Shown piece by piece: positions 54,350 through 64,000 of a DNA stretch of 64,000 nucleotides. The notes beneath the pieces were generated by a model. The model had not been told where the DNA came from. It saw only the letters and a list, made by a program, of their open reading frames with translations, and searched no databases. Location of the stretch: the NCBI GenBank assembly GCA_950097015.1, contig CATNEN010000007.1, positions 620,001 to 684,000 of the forward strand, read 5' to 3'. Both the position numbers and the translations under genes were made by a program. This stretch comes from Macrostomum hystrix. Lineage: Eukaryota; Platyhelminthes; Macrostomidae. The stretch's first letter is position 1, and every line of letters begins with the position of its first letter.

Positions 54350-55950
54350 TTCTTGCAATCTGCAAAATGAGAGACAGGTTAGAGTTAGTGTCATATGTTA
54401 GCATAACAATACACATGTAAAATTTGAAAAGAGGACTAGAGACAAAAGTATAGTACATATTATGATAAATATTACAATGACAACTAGCATTATTTATACT
54501 ATTATAAAAGCATATACTTCTTACTTCTTTATTTACTATATATTATGCTAAACATAAAATATGGACATTAATGAGAATTAAATTGGTTTTTAATTTGTTG
54601 ATACAATGTATATATGACAGTGTTTAAATTTAAATTTATTTTTTAAAGGAGGCCTTGTACTTCTATCATAACAGAAGTTTTAACAAACAATACCATACTA
54701 AAAGTTTACTAAAAACCACAACAAGTACAAGTTGAAAAACTGAATGATAGCGAACTAGCAGAGAGACTAGAGACTGTATCTCTGATACAGGCAGAGAGAC
54801 ATATATATATGTTGTTCTCTGTGCCGAATGCCTAATGCCGAATTATAAACAGTTAAAAATATATCAAGCAGTTAAAAACTATAAAAAGGATTTCACTAAG
54901 TGATTTTTGTGAGAAGTATTCCTTAGCGCTTGGCGGTTGACAGGTCTTATGAGTGATGCAAACTAGGCAACTGGACTTTACTATACGTGTAATAAACGAA
55001 GTTAAATACGCGCTGTATGTGAATTAAACGTGTAGGGTATATATAAACAAAATAAGTTTTACTTAATTTCTTGAATGACCATTGCACTGTAGAAGAAAGA
55101 AACTCAATGAGTAAAAAAGTTTTAGAAAAGACATAAAACTACTTACGCTATTTTATCTATGTATGTTATCAGCTGTTTGATGAGTGGGTCTTTCACCGCA
55201 TTGTTTTCCGCATGGTTTTCCGCACGGTTTTTTTTTTCGTGTAAAAATTAAAAAAAATTTGTATGGTGTAAAAATTACTGTGAAACTGTAATTCAATTTA
55301 ATGGATGGTATGATATGACCTGGTATAGTATTAATCTTGTATGATGAAGTAGTCTATATGTTAGCATATGACATGATCTGGTATGATATGGTATGATATG
55401 GCATAATCTGGTATGATATGGCATGATTTTGTATTATATGGCATGATATGGTATAATATGGCATGTTATGGTATGATATGGCATGATCTGGTAAGATATG
55501 ACCTAGTATCATATAATCTTGTATGATAAAGTTGTTAGAATCTCTTTCATATGTTTGCCAAAAATGTTACCAAGGATTATTGCAGCACATGAGTGCTTTA
55601 TTCAAGTCAGCATGATGCAAAAATACAGGAAAAAAAACCATGCGGTGAAAGATTTATACGTCGTTCAACACTAAACACTTTAGGTACTCGTACAACTCAC
55701 GCTGCAGTTTGAACATGTTATGCTGAGTGTTTGTTGTGTCCCTCACTTTATAACGCTGTTTTGGTTTTCTATCTGATTTGCAAACGGGAGAAACTTTCTC
55801 AGAAAGTCGATTATTTCACTTTCCATGCAGCTTACAGTAACTGCACCTGGAAACATTAAGTAGATAACTGTGAATTAGTTTTTAGTCTCTTTTCCTATCA
55901 AAAAGTTCAGAATTTTATGCGAATAAATTGCACTAAACAGGTAGACTTTA
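54350..55950. other. Upstream region of HYOU1 and spacer
   Basis: AT-rich. A degenerate repeat on ATGGTATGATATGGCATGAT covers about 55290-55520. I looked for an ER-stress element (CCAAT plus CCACG at 9-bp spacing) and saw none. Confidence 0.5.
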
Positions 55951-55954
55951 ATGT

Positions 55955-57640
55955 TCCAAAGTACTGGAACATAAACGCCCTGGAGGCAACCCATTGGTCT
56001 TCGGGACAACCACCCACTATTTCGACGTGCCGACAAGCTGATCCGTGTGCGCGACTGTTTTAACAGAAACGCTAACCGCCGCCTTCGAGGCATCCTGTGC
56101 CTTAAAAGCCTACAAAGGGAAAAATCTGCGCCGTGGTGGAACCCTGAGCTCGGCAACTTGCGTCGCAGAGCGAAGAAATTACACCGTAGAGCAAGCAAAA
56201 CTAATTAAAGAGCCATGCGGATCAGACCTCCTATTTTGAAGCCATTCATGAGTTTAAGAGGGAGATCAGGACTGCTAAGGCCCAGAAGTGGCATCAATAC
56301 TGCGAAGATCTAGAAGGCTCACACACCACCTCCAGGATTGTCAAAGCACTTACGCTAAACAAAATGTCCAAGCTCTCCTCGGTGAATCGAAGCGACGGTA
56401 CGTCAACTGACAACCCAGAAGAAATGCTAGAGGTCATGCTCTCTGCTTTCTTTCCCCAACGAGCCAGCCAATCCGACCACCCCAGATCACACTGAGGGAG
56501 GCCATATGCTTGCTGCCTCTATCATCACGGAGGACCGCATCGTCAAAGCGGCCACCTCCTTAGAGAGGCGTTTAAATGCCCAGGTTTCCTGCGCATTCTT
56601 TGCAGCCTCTATCGAGCCTATATCACGCTCGGGTACGTCCCGCAGGCATGGACCGAGGCGAAGGTGATTTTTATCCCGAAGCCAGGCCGCCCGGACTACC
56701 AGTCCATTAAATCCTTCAGACCATCTGCCTTTTTATTGGTCTGAAGGTGCAGGTTAACCACCTTAACTTATCCATCAGGTTATCCATCAGGTTATCAGCT
56801 TATCCATCAGGTTAAGCTGATGGAGAGACTAGACTAGTGCTTCTCTCAGTGGAATTGAAGAACACGCCGCTCAGCGACAACCAGCATGCTTTTTGGGCGG
56901 GTCGCTCCACTGAAAGCGCGTTGCACGTTCTGATTGACAATTCTGGAGAAAGCTGTGCTTGGCAACAGCTTCGCTCGAAGTGTCTTCCTGGACATTGATG
57001 GTGCCTTTGACAACGTCCTCTTTGACGCGTTCCGCAAAGTCCTATGTAAGAGACACACTCACTCGAACCTGACCAGATGGATCATGCATATGATCAGTCA
57101 TCGCATGGGCACCGCCAGCCTGCTGGGCCACCAACGGACGGTCCCATTCCGCAAAGAAAGCCCGCAGGGAGGGGTCTCTCCTATTCTCTGGATCGAACAT
57201 TGGAACGCCCTGGAGAACGCAAGGGCGCGCATGTCGCATGTCCATGAGTGCCCCTCCGTCTGCTCCTTACGACGGCCTCAATGCCTTCATCGACGTTCCC
57301 CCGTTGGACATTTTTGCCCGCATGGAAGCCGCTAAAACAGCGCATCGGCTCATTGATGCCGGCGTCCGCTTCACGCCGCAAAGAGCCATAGCAAAGCGCA
57401 AGCTTCTGCCTTACGCCGACCTGTACCTTAGAGATTTGAAAGACAGCGGCGGACTCCACGTCTTATCTGACGGCGAACCACGCACTCTCAATCTCACCCA
57501 GCGCTACAAAAACACCACCCACCACCCAGAACCACCAGGAGGTCCACTGCTATACGGACGGATCCCTTAAAGACGACATAATAATCGGAACGAATCGTGG
57601 GAATCATGGTCTTCAATGTTCATAGGTTCTAGGTAGGTAA
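55955..57640 (+). mobile_element. Dead non-LTR retrotransposon (LINE) fragment, Jockey/R1-like with RNase H
   Basis: Decayed LINE ORF2 on the + strand, in several frames with stops. Visible pieces: WWNPELGNLRRRAKKL near 56135, FIPKPGRPDY near 56670 (start of reverse transcriptase), FWAGRSTESALHVL near 56890, SVFLDIDGAFDNVLFDAF near 56985, SPQGGVSPILW near 57160, and the RNase H start CYTDGSLKD near 57550. The 5' part and everything after early RNase H are missing. The GC-rich composition contrasts with the AT-rich flanks. Confidence 0.82.
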
Positions 57641-58440
57641 GCCCGATACACAAAGCTACCCTTTACAATTACAGCACTCATTATAATTTTTTGCTTATTT
57701 GTTGATCATTTTTTTTAATTCATGCACAACCTATTTCCTTCGATGCTTGATGAAAACTTATTGTCGTAAGTATATTTATTGACAGAATTGACAGACTAGG
57801 GTAAAAACTATGAAATAAATGAAAAAAGATTGCAAATTTCACTTGTAATTCATACTTAAATATATAACGATGAATGGTAGTTTTTAAAACATCGTATTTC
57901 TCAGCGTCAATTACATAAAAGGAACCACTTTGTCATCGTAGAAAGTATAGAAAAAAGCGATATTTAAGGCGATGTTAGCCATTGTGCAAGAATGCAAACC
58001 CCCGAGATCATTTAAGTCAATCCATTAAGTGCAATACAAAATTGGCCAGTTTATGTTCGCATGGAAGCTATAGCATGCAATAAAAAGTGGCAAAAGACAT
58101 GAATGACACAGAGTTGTTCTACTGCTTACACAATCACCGCCTTGCTACTCCAAATTCCGGGCGCCTTGGCCAATTTACCTACTCCAGCGTGCTTTCAACT
58201 AAGATGGGTATTGGTGCTTGAGTCCGCCAGCTGAAGCCGGTGACGACCAATCTCCACAGCGCAGCGGCACAAAATTAGTATCGGGGGCTCGATTCCAAGG
58301 GCTTAGTTAAGGCGCACGTGGGACTAAGAAAGCGGAATGCTTCTGTGCCAGAGCAACTGTTATTGCTTAGAGTAGCTGGACACAGTTGCGCCCACAGTCG
58401 CGACATCTGCGGAACTGAATTCAAAGACTGCAGAGTCCTC
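57641..58440. other. Spacer between the LINE fragment and the polyglutamine ORF
   Basis: No gene or element recognised in about 800 bp. Confidence 0.45.
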
Positions 58441-58449
58441 TGCAGTTGA

Positions 58450-58985
58450 TGCGGCGGCTGCAACTGCTGTTGTTGTTGTTGCTGTTGTTGTTGCTGCTGC
58501 TGCTGTTGTTGCTTCTGCTGTTGCTGCTAATTAATCTGCTGTTGCCGCTTCTGGTGCTGCTGGTGCTGCTGCTGGTGCTGCTGCTGGTGCTACTGCTGGT
58601 GCTACTGCTTTGGCCACAGAGTGATGTATAGCTGCCGCTGCTGCTGCTGCCGCTGCCGCTGCCGCTTCAGCTGCTGCTGCCGCCGCCGCTCCTGCTGCAG
58701 CTGCTGCTGCTGCTGCAGCTGCTTCTGAAGTTGCTGCTGCTGCTGCTGCTTCTGAAGTTGCTGCTGCTGCTGCTGCTGCTTCTGCAGTTGTAGCTTGTAT
58801 TGCTTCTGCTGCTTTAATAGCACTTGCTGCTGCTCTTCCTGCCTAAATAGTTGTTGCTGCTGTTGTTCCTGTTCTTGCTTATGTAGTTGCTCCTGCTCTT
58901 GTTGGTGTTGCTTTTTGTATGATTGCAGCTGCTGCTGTTGCTTGTATAGTTGATGGTGATGGTGTTGCATATTATTTTCCTGTTG
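58450..58985. repeat. CTG/CAG-rich trinucleotide tract
   Basis: Interrupted CTG, TTG, GTG and CTT triplets on the + strand, partly inside the polyglutamine ORF and extending beyond its stop codon. Confidence 0.9.
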
Positions 58986-59330
58986 CTGTTGCTGGTGTGG
59001 CTGCTGTTGAATGTAAAGTTGCTTCTGCTGCAGTGGCGGCAACTTCTGATAAAATGTCGTGCCTCTTGCCGTCATCAAGATAGGCTTGTTTGCCACGAGT
59101 AGATTATAATTGCTAGTAGAACTCAAACCATTGCTCACGTTATCACGCTTCTTCCAGCCGTCCTGAATAACCGTGTCACAGATGACTTGCCAGAGCTCGC
59201 GATGGTAGTGCAGCTTGGCTTGCACGATTTTGTCTCGCAACGGCTGCAGGTCCACGCCTAGATCGATCACTGAGCCAAAAGTTGCACATCTTGGAACGCA
59301 GATTAACATGTTGCCTATGTCGGCTTCCAT
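58602..59330 (-). CDS. Polyglutamine protein of unknown function, intronless
   Basis: A 242-codon ORF. The first 100 residues are of normal composition (MLICVPRCATFGSVIDLGVD, KLHYHRELWQVICDTVIQDG) and match no family I know; the rest is Gln-rich with runs of Q broken by L, K, R, H and E. The CAG-rich tract continues past the stop to about 58450, so repeat expansion may have produced part of the ORF. The unbroken non-repetitive N-terminus argues for a real gene or exon, but there is no intron and no homology support. Confidence 0.45.
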   Translation of the reverse strand: MEADIGNMLICVPRCATFGSVIDLGVDLQPLRDKIVQAKLHYHRELWQVICDTVIQDGWKKRDNVSNGLSSTSNYNLLVANKPILMTARGTTFYQKLPPLQQKQLYIQQQPHQQQQQENNMQHHHHQLYKQQQQLQSYKKQHQQEQEQLHKQEQEQQQQQLFRQEEQQQVLLKQQKQYKLQLQKQQQQQQQLQKQQQQQQLQKQLQQQQQLQQERRRQQQLKRQRQRQQQQRQLYITLWPKQ

Positions 59331-59564
59331 TGAAACTATTCAGTGTATTTCTCCAGAACATTAGAAAACATTAGAAATTCCTTTTCAGTTTTCGACCGCA
59401 TATTTTCTGCCGTTAACAACAAGGCGGCTGGATCGATGTACTATGGGCCATAGACAATCCTATAATTCTATAATTCGCATTGATATTATTGATATTCATA
59501 TTATAGTCGATCCATAGCCACTGTTTCATTCTATCGAAGGAGGGCTGTGGGCCCTGGCACAACA

Positions 59565-59665
59565 GTTAAGGGGCCATTTTGTCTATTCCGCTGATTACTG
59601 AGCACACGCACACGCAGATACTGTACACAGGCACACACTCACACAGGGTGTACAACTGTTGTGGC
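59565..59665 (-). mobile_element. SINE family 1 tail fragment
   Basis: AAGGGGCCATTTTGTCTATT then CACACGCAGATACTGTACAC and CACACTCACACAGGGTGTAC is the inverse of the 3' part of the 52135-52370 copy, diverged. Confidence 0.65.
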
Positions 59666-60229
59666 TTCATTGTTTGGCTGCAGTACATATTCTCACCGTC
59701 CTTTGGTATATTCCTATAAGGGGCTATAGTCCTATACATCTGTTTTATAGCCAAGCCCACCCATTAAGCATTGCCCCGAGGTGGATCTTACCAACCTTAA
59801 GGGATCTTCATGGTGCGGGGATAGCTGGCTGTGTATTAGTTTATCCCCTGACACTTAAATCAGCACGCACTGCTATTGGTCCACCTCATGTTGGACCAAT
59901 AGATTGCGAGCCGTAGAGATGGCAAATATAAATATAGCTGATTTTGAACAGGACAGAAATAGCATTGATGTACGGGCACTGATAGCAGAGGGAGATTTTA
60001 AAAGGTTCTTCTTTTACTGAGCCCTGCAACTAGAGAAGATTTCGCACTCGCTGAGTTTCCTTTCTCCCATCAGCTATCGACTATCATCTTTTCCTAGCCC
60101 AACCTTCCCAGAGCAGGAAAAGGATAGAAAGAGAGACTGCGATTCGAATACTTCGTTAGAAATAATATAAAGAGGACAATTGCATCCTCGCCAAGATCCC
60201 TAGCCATAAGCAACACGCATCGCGGCAGC

Positions 60230-60251
60230 AGCAGCAGCAGCAGCAGCAGCA
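60230..60251 (+). repeat. Short CAG repeat before the small membrane-protein start
   Basis: Nine perfect CAG/GCA triplets ending directly at the ATG at 60252. Confidence 0.9.
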
Positions 60252-62792
60252 ATGTTCTCAACACTGTCTGCAGGTCGCAGGTATCCTGGCTCCATAGCAC
60301 ACAGGCACAAGGACATCACGTTTGGCAAGATCGCTGTTGGCGTGGCCAAAGGCACCGCCATGATAGGTAAGCTGCCTATAGGAGACTGCTGTGATTTTGA
60401 CACTTCTCACAAATGTGAGAGGATGTGGGACGGAAATGAGATAAAGGAGAGAGGATGTGGAAGAGAGATGGGATAAACGAAAGAGGATTTGGGAGAGAAA
60501 TAGGATAAAGGTGAATGGATGTGGGACGGAGATGGGATAAAGGAGAGAGGATGTGGGAGGGAGATGGGTGGGATAAAGGAAAGAGGATGTGGGACGGAGA
60601 TGGGATAAAGGAGAGAGGATGTGGGATGGAGATGGGATAAAGGAGAGAGGATCTGGGAGAGAAATGGGAGAAAGGTGAAATGATGTGCGAGACAGAGAGG
60701 ATAAAGAATAGAGAATGTATGGGAGAAACGGGATAAAAATGAGAGGATGTTGAGGGAGACGGGAAAGGGTGAGAAAAGGGATTGTGATGTGAGAGAGAGG
60801 AAAATAGAACAGAAGTGATAAGGGAATCGGTTATAAAGGTAGTGAGAGTGGAAGGAACATTGAAAGAAGTAAGCAGATGTCTGTAGATTGTCAGGCATTT
60901 GATTAGCAGCTTGCAGATATGGGAATATGGAAATTCAGAGTAAAGTTTAAGTACAGTTAAATCAGTATTTAAAACCAGATTTGCGATACCCTGGCCTGTT
61001 CAATTCAGTGACAAGTCTAATAATAGAAGCAGGCCGCAGTGTTGGAAAGCCTAGACACATAGACGACCCAACCCAACAGAAATAACGTTGAGCAAATTTT
61101 TTCGGCAAACTCAATTTCACTGAGTGTGTGCCCAGGATCAAAATAGGCTCAATCTGCCCAGATCAATGGACAGAAATTTTATTCCCTTCCTAAACACCTT
61201 CCCCCTTATTGAAGACTGAAGCATTGTTATAGTATTGTGTTGTAGCGAGCCAGAACCAGAACTTGCTGAGTCTTTGGAGGACTTTGGAAGGAAAAAAAGT
61301 GGACTTTTGAAGGCTAGATGCGGGGAAACTGGGAAGAATAGATGGGATGGGATCGCGATGAAGACTTCCTAGCCCCTAGCCTATTGAGAGAGGGAGAGAG
61401 AGAGTAATAGAAGACTGGTAAGAAACCAGTACCATCATCATCTCTAAGGCCTCAACGTTAGCAGGTCATTAGTCCTGCAGCCAGGGGTCTCCGTGGAATT
61501 CTGAATAGTTGCGAGTTTAGAATTGGCCAGAGCGCGGTGACAGTTATAATTCTGCTCTGTGTGTACTTTCTAATTCTAGCAAAACCAATGTTAAAGTTTT
61601 GTAACTATCCACGCTTTCTTTACTTTCTATATATAGATATAAGCTTGTAAAACTGTAAACTGTAAACAGTAAACAGTAAACTGTAAGCTGTAATTTCCGC
61701 AGTGATCGGTGTGCCAGTCTGCACCATAGCAGCTGGACTAGGAGCCACAGCCATTGTGGCCTACGGCCTAGCCAGCCCATTTTACTACGGCGGCCGAAAG
61801 CTTGTTCGAAAAATTCGGCGGCATCGCATTCAGCGTCGCGAGGAGCTACTGGCTGCCGATGGCAACGCGGCGGCGGCTGCGACTGCGGCTGCTGATCGCC
61901 TCACAAGAGAAGATATTCTCATCTGGTTGGAGAACTGCGACGATTCGGACTCTTGTGAGCGAAAATATCCCTACTACTCACTTCTCTTTCGTCTCCCCTT
62001 ACTTCTCTTCCCTCCCCCTCTCCCCTTTCCACTCTTCCCTTTCCTCTCTCCCCTTTACCCTCTTCCCTTCCCCTCTCCCCTTTCCTCACTTCCCTTCCCC
62101 TCTCCCCTTTCCTCTCTTCCCTTTCCTCTCTTCCCTTCCCCTCTCCCCTTTCCTCTCTTCCCTTTCCTCTCTCCCCTTTACCCTCTCCCCTTTCCTCTCT
62201 TCCCTTTCCTCTCTTCCCTTTCCTCTCTTCCCTTCCCCTCTCCCCTTTCCTCTCTTCCCTTCCCCTCTCCCCTTTCCTCTCTTCCCTTTCCTCTCTCCCT
62301 TTCCTCTCTTCCCTTCCCCTCTCCCTTTCCTCTCTTCCCTTTACCTTTTCCCCTTTCCTCTCTTCCTTCCCCTCTGCCCTTCATTTCCTATCTCTCCACC
62401 CTCTCTTCCCCTTCCACTCTCCCCTTTTCTCTCTTCACCTTCCTCTCTCCATTTCCTCTTCTTCTTCCTCTCCCGTTTAGTCTCTTCAGATTTCCCCTCT
62501 ACCCTTCCTCTTCCCTTTTTACTCCACTATCCTCCCCCTATTCTTTTCCTTTTTTATATTGCCACCTTTTTTATATTACGGACAAGAATTGCCTCTGCGT
62601 TGATTTTTATTATTTGGTTTAATTTTTTTCGCAGCGAATTTCGCAGTTAAACCCCACAATAGGAGCACAGCTCGCAAATCAGTTGAAAACAAAGATAAAA
62701 AAGATTTCCCGTCATCAATTGTTGAACTGCTTCGCTCTTTCCGGCAATTTTTTGACGTCGGCTTAAAAAGTCCAAAGAGGACAATAAATTAA
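60252..62792 (+). CDS. Small membrane protein of unknown family, three exons
   Basis: Exons 60252-60366, 61703-61954, 62635-62792; phases 1 and 1; 174 residues. The ATG is the first after an in-frame stop; nine GCA codons lie just before it. Residues 24-70 form one or two hydrophobic stretches (ITFGKIAVGVAKGTAM, VIGVPVCTIAAGLGATAIVA), followed by YYGGRKLVRKIRRHRIQRRE, a basic helix, an alanine-rich stretch and an acidic end of exon 2. The last exon is Lys/Ser-rich (NRSTARKSVENKDKKDFPSS). The Gly/Ala-rich membrane pair plus basic stretch vaguely recalls the membrane tail of RNF19-type RBR ligases, but no RING is present. AATAAA at 62783-62788 lies within the last codons. Confidence 0.6.
60412..60800. 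repeat. About 30-bp purine-rich minisatellite in intron 1 of the membrane-protein gene
   Basis: Units on GAGAGGATGTGGGACGGAGA and TGGGATAAAG, degenerating rightward. It begins about 45 bp after the donor. Confidence 0.92.
60900..61690. other. Right part of intron 1, no feature
   Basis: No coding or mobile sequence recognised; a small TAAACAGTAAAC repeat lies near 61650-61690 just before the acceptor. Confidence 0.4.
61970..62490. repeat. Pyrimidine-rich array in intron 2 of the membrane-protein gene
   Basis: Nearly pure C/T on the + strand, units of CCCCTCTCCCCTTTCCTCTC and CTTCCC. Long Pro/Leu/Ser ORFs across it are artefacts. Confidence 0.93.
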
Positions 62793-62799
62793 TTTATAC

Positions 62800-63225
62800 A
62801 TTTCTCTACCGGTATATGCCTTCAAAAAGTATGTTTCTGTATTACACCCTCCCCTTACTAACACAGATAGGAAAAATGAAACTGGTTAGCAGAAGCAGCT
62901 GCAAGTGCGTCGCACTAGTATCTTATCTGTACATCCAAAATGCTTTCTTCTCTGGTGTGTTTCGTGGAGGTCAACATTTTTATTCATGACTTGGCTTATT
63001 AATTTTGACATTTTTCTTTGCGGAAAAGTTCCCTATTTTGGTCAAATCCTCATCCTGACCTATCTCTCATTCTTCCCACTCGTCGGGGACACTTGCTACG
63101 TGTGAGGATTTAAATAGAAGCTTGATTCGGAATTTTTGTTTTCTACTGCGTTCAAACTTTCGTCGATGATTGCTGAATCGATATCATGTAAAAATTCTGA
63201 TAGATAGACAAACGGCTATACAATA
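62800..63225. other. Spacer after the membrane-protein gene
   Basis: No gene recognised. Confidence 0.4.
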
Positions 63226-63229
63226 GGAC

Positions 63230-64000
63230 AAACATATCCCTGAATCTCATTCTTCAGATCTTTATAGATCCCTGAGTCTCGTTCTTCAGATCTTTATAGA
63301 TCCCTGAATCTCATTCTTCAGATCTTTATAGATCCCTGAATCTCATTCTTCAGATCTTTATAGATCCCTGAATCTCATTCTTCAGATCTTTGTAGATCCC
63401 AGAATCTCATTCTTCAGATCTTTATAGATCCCAGAATCTCATTCTTCAGATCTTTATAGATCCCTAAATCTCATTCTTCAGATCTTTATAGATCCCTAAA
63501 TCTCATTCTTCAGATCTTTATAGATCCCTGAATCTCATTCTTCAGATCTTTATAGATCCCAGAGTCTCGTTCTTCAGATCTTTATAGATCCCTAAATCTC
63601 ATTCTTCAGATCTTTATAGATCCCTGAATCTCATTCTTCAGATCTTTATACATCCCTGAGTCTCGTTCTTCAGATCTTTATAGATCCCTAAATCTCATTC
63701 TTCAGATCTTTATAGATCCCTAAATCTCATTCTTCAGATCTTTATAGATCCCTGAATCTCATTCTTCAGATCTTTATAGATCCCTAAATCTCATTCTTCA
63801 GATCTTTATAGATCCCTGAATCTCATTCTTCAGATTTTTATAGATCCCTGAGTCTCATTCTTCAGATCTTTATAGATCCCTGAATCTCATTCTTCAGATC
63901 TATATAGACCCCTGAATCTCATTCTTCAGATCTTTATAGATCCCTGAATCTCATTCTTCAGATCATTTATAGATCCCTGAATCTCATTCTTCAGATCATT
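63230..64000. repeat. 32-bp minisatellite running off the window
   Basis: About 24 units of CCCTGAATCTCATTCTTCAG and ATCTTTATAGAT with GAATC, GAGTC and AAATC variants. The last units carry ATCATTTATAG insertions. The array continues past base 64000. Confidence 0.95.

Noticed and set aside
61702-62650. Two ORFs of 280-306 codons rich in Pro/Leu/Ser
   Set aside because: Only the first 250 bp are a true exon; the rest is a pyrimidine-rich intron array readable in more than one frame.

Overview
This window reads as nuclear DNA of an invertebrate animal. Genes are split by GT-AG introns, exons are GC-rich in an AT-rich background, the genes are metazoan (a motile-cilium subunit, a cytospin, PDCD4, an ER chaperone ending in DDEL), and mobile and tandem-repeat DNA is very abundant. 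A free-living flatworm such as a macrostomid is my best guess, from genome style only; I found no spliced-leader sequence or other taxon marker.

Layout. 1-1453 (+): 3' part of the DRC1 gene. 2137-2790 (+): intronless ITPA-like gene. 2900-6420: AT-rich spacer. 6425-10031 (+): complete PDCD4 (4 exons), two introns filled by minisatellites. 13693-25147 (-): cytospin/SPECC1L (6 exons), with a 4.9 kb DNA element (17918-22842) carrying a spliced BEN-like gene in one intron. 25228-28475: two large tandem arrays. 28601-33584 (-): ethanolaminephosphotransferase (SELENOI/EPT1 type, 7 exons, no selenocysteine). 35476-40259: dead mariner split by a second DNA element (36057-39567) carrying a spliced DUF4806-like gene. 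40550-41586 (+) and 42603-44040 (-): a convergent pair of related two-membrane-segment proteins with inverted SINE copies between them. 46390-54349 (-): HYOU1/GRP170 (19 exons), with a probable alternative last exon that removes the ER-retention tail. About 55955-57640: dead LINE. 58602-59330 (-): intronless polyglutamine ORF. 60252-62792 (+): three-exon small membrane-protein gene. 63230-64000: another array running off the window.

The genes share no pathway, though HYOU1 and the ethanolaminephosphotransferase both act in the ER. Two themes connect the window. Nearly every intron over 150 bp holds its own minisatellite, often starting within a few tens of bases of a splice site. And two DNA elements have CCCGC-starting inverted ends, family-specific subterminal repeats and one spliced accessory gene, but no transposase that I recognise. 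The strongest candidates for something undescribed are these two elements and the alternative HYOU1 C-terminus.

All exon borders were worked out by eye from splice consensus, reading phase and family similarity; no alignment or search was run.
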